Position numbers and translations under genes: made by a program | The notes under the pieces: generated by a model | Database searches by the model: none | Told to the model about the DNA's origin: nothing | The model's input: only the letters and a program-made list of their open reading frames with translations | Part shown: piece by piece, positions 13,995 to 14,492 of the stretch | How positions within the stretch are numbered: the stretch's first letter is position 1 | How the letters are laid out: each line of letters opens with the position of its first letter | Assembly (NCBI GenBank): GCA_024697705.1 | Contig: JAILFF010000024.1 | Span: 1 to 14,492 of the forward strand | DNA: 14,492 bases | Direction: 5' to 3' | Origin: Ruminococcus sp. | Lineage (GTDB): Bacteria > Bacillota > Clostridia > Oscillospirales > Ruminococcaceae

Positions 13995-14002
13995 ATTTTT
14001 TG

Positions 14003-14009
14003 CTCCTTT
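14003..14009 (-). promoter_or_regulatory. Ribosome binding site deciding the GNAT gene start
   Basis: The minus strand reads AAAGGAG, 8 bases before ATG 13994. This favours the 156-residue protein over a 191-residue frame from 14099 whose extra residues show no conservation pattern. Confidence 0.8.
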
Positions 14010-14015
14010 TACGGC

Positions 14016-14044
14016 TTTATTCTGCCGATGTGTTCGTCTGACAA
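14016..14044 (-). promoter_or_regulatory. Candidate promoter of the GNAT/two-component operon
   Basis: On the minus strand TTGTCA (14039-14044, 5 of 6 consensus) is 17 bases from AATAAA (14016-14021, 4 of 6). Transcription would start about 15 bases before ATG 13994, just ahead of the ribosome site. The -10 is weak, so this is tentative. Confidence 0.4.
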
Positions 14045-14071
14045 TTCCTGTCTTTATTGCAATTCTTGTTA

Positions 14072-14137
14072 TGTAGGGGCGAGCATCCCGAACTGTCACT
14101 AACCTATCTGATTGTAGGGGCGTGCATTGCGCGTCCG
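14072..14137. repeat. Two TGTAGGGGCG-type repeat units
   Basis: TGTAGGGGCGAGCAT (14072-14086) and TGTAGGGGCGTGCAT (14113-14127) begin 41 bases apart. The second continues TGCGCGTCCG. A third, diverged unit, TGTAGGGTCGAGCAT ending in GTCGTCCG, is at 8715-8740. Similar strings are common as short dispersed repeats in Firmicutes; that statement is from memory. Confidence 0.7.
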
Positions 14138-14153
14138 TGAATTTAACCCGACC

Positions 14154-14320
14154 GTCTGAAAAATCCCGACCTCGCGCAAATCATTTGCAAAAATCGCTTC
14201 GCTCTTTTGCAAATATAAAATCGGCAATTCATTCGTTCCCGCTCACTTTATCTGATTTATATGCTTGTGCCTTTTTGTCGGCTATTCTTAGAATTGCCGA
14301 TTTTTTTTGAACCGTCAGAC
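14154..14320. repeat. MITE-like inverted repeat, copy 2
   Basis: AAAATCGGCAATTC (14217-14230) pairs perfectly with GAATTGCCGATTTT (14291-14304). Outer GTCTGA (14154-14159) and TCAGAC (14315-14320) also pair. The string CCCGACCTCGCGCAAAT (14165-14181) is shared with copy 1. Compared with copy 1 there is an added inner hairpin, ATTTGCAAAA (14183-14192) with TTTTGCAAAT (14205-14214). The right arm runs into TTTTTTTT, so it could act as a + strand terminator. Confidence 0.8.
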
Positions 14321-14360
14321 TTTCTCTTACCGAGATGTTTCCGACTGTCGTAGGCTTTGT

Positions 14361-14452
14361 GGGGGAAACCCTTCTGAAGAAGGGTTATCCCCTGCACGAG
14401 CTTTACTCGTGCCAACCCCTTCCTAAGACTTTTGGTTTGCCTTCACTTGCGG
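14361..14452. repeat. Double hairpin/AAGACTTTTGG repeat module, copy 2
   Basis: AACCCTTCT (14367-14375) and AGAAGGGTT (14378-14386) form a 9-bp stem, extended by flanking GGGG and CCCC. GCACGAG (14394-14400) and CTCGTGC (14406-14412) form a second, 7-bp stem. AAGACTTTTGG follows at 14425-14435. It matches the module at 8950-9032 in order and orientation. Confidence 0.7.
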
Positions 14453-14454
14453 CT

Positions 14455-14492
14455 ATCTTTTATCTTTTATCTCTTATCTTTTATCTTTTATC
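14455..14492. repeat. ATCTTTT heptamer tandem repeat, truncated by window end
   Basis: Five heptamers from 14455 (ATCTTTT, with the third reading ATCTCTT) and a partial sixth unit reach the last base. The total length is unknown because the window ends inside the array. Confidence 0.85.

Larger units (their letters stand above)
13995..14492. other. Gene-free right end, about 500 bases, filled with intergenic repeats
   Basis: After a short leader and candidate promoter (13995-14044) no gene is visible. The stretch carries two TGTAGGGGCG units (14072 and 14113), a MITE-like inverted repeat (14154-14320), two hairpins (14361-14412), the AAGACTTTTGG module and a heptamer tandem repeat (14455-14492) cut by the window edge. 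A short ORF at 14122-14310 lies within these repeats and is rejected. Confidence 0.75.

Overview
The window is a 14.5 kb piece of a bacterial chromosome. A clostridial Firmicute of the Oscillospiraceae type (Ruminococcus-like) fits best. The reasons are the glgC-glgD pair (a Firmicutes-type ADP-glucose pyrophosphorylase with a catalytic and a non-catalytic subunit), clear AAGGAGG-type ribosome binding sites, a TTGATT-17-TATAAT promoter, moderate GC, and several families of intergenic repeats of the kind common in gut Clostridia. This assignment is inference; there is no rRNA or other marker gene in the window.

Left part (1-4445, + strand): the 3' end of an unidentified gene coding for a lysine/alanine/proline/glutamate tail with seven AT-hook-like motifs. 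It is followed by a glycogen cluster, glgC, glgD and glgA. GlgC and GlgD would form ADP-glucose pyrophosphorylase, and GlgA uses ADP-glucose to extend alpha-1,4-glucan. A palindromic intergenic repeat sits between glgD and glgA. GlgA is followed by a good intrinsic terminator. Branching enzyme and phosphorylase are not in the window.

Middle part: a + strand membrane acyltransferase gene (4518-5582) converges, through a bidirectional terminator (5585-5616), on a three-gene minus-strand operon. That operon runs from a strong promoter near 8570-8596: a small two-helix membrane protein, a zinc-ribbon single-pass membrane protein, and a PflX-type radical SAM protein whose start overlaps the previous stop (ATGA).

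Right part (9045-13994, minus strand): a compact five-gene run. It holds a GNAT acetyltransferase, an OmpR/PhoB-type response regulator, a membrane-anchored alpha/beta hydrolase, a canonical transmembrane histidine kinase (ATGA overlap with the hydrolase), and a soluble PAS-like/HATPase protein in which I see no phosphoacceptor histidine. The hydrolase between regulator and kinase and the extra histidine-less ATPase make this the most unusual gene arrangement here.

The two long intergenic stretches (8597-9044 and 13995-14492) carry the same three repeat modules in the same order and orientation: a TGTAGGGGCG-type unit, a MITE-like inverted repeat with AATCGGCAATT arms, and a hairpin/AAGACTTTTGG module. 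The window ends inside a heptamer tandem repeat.
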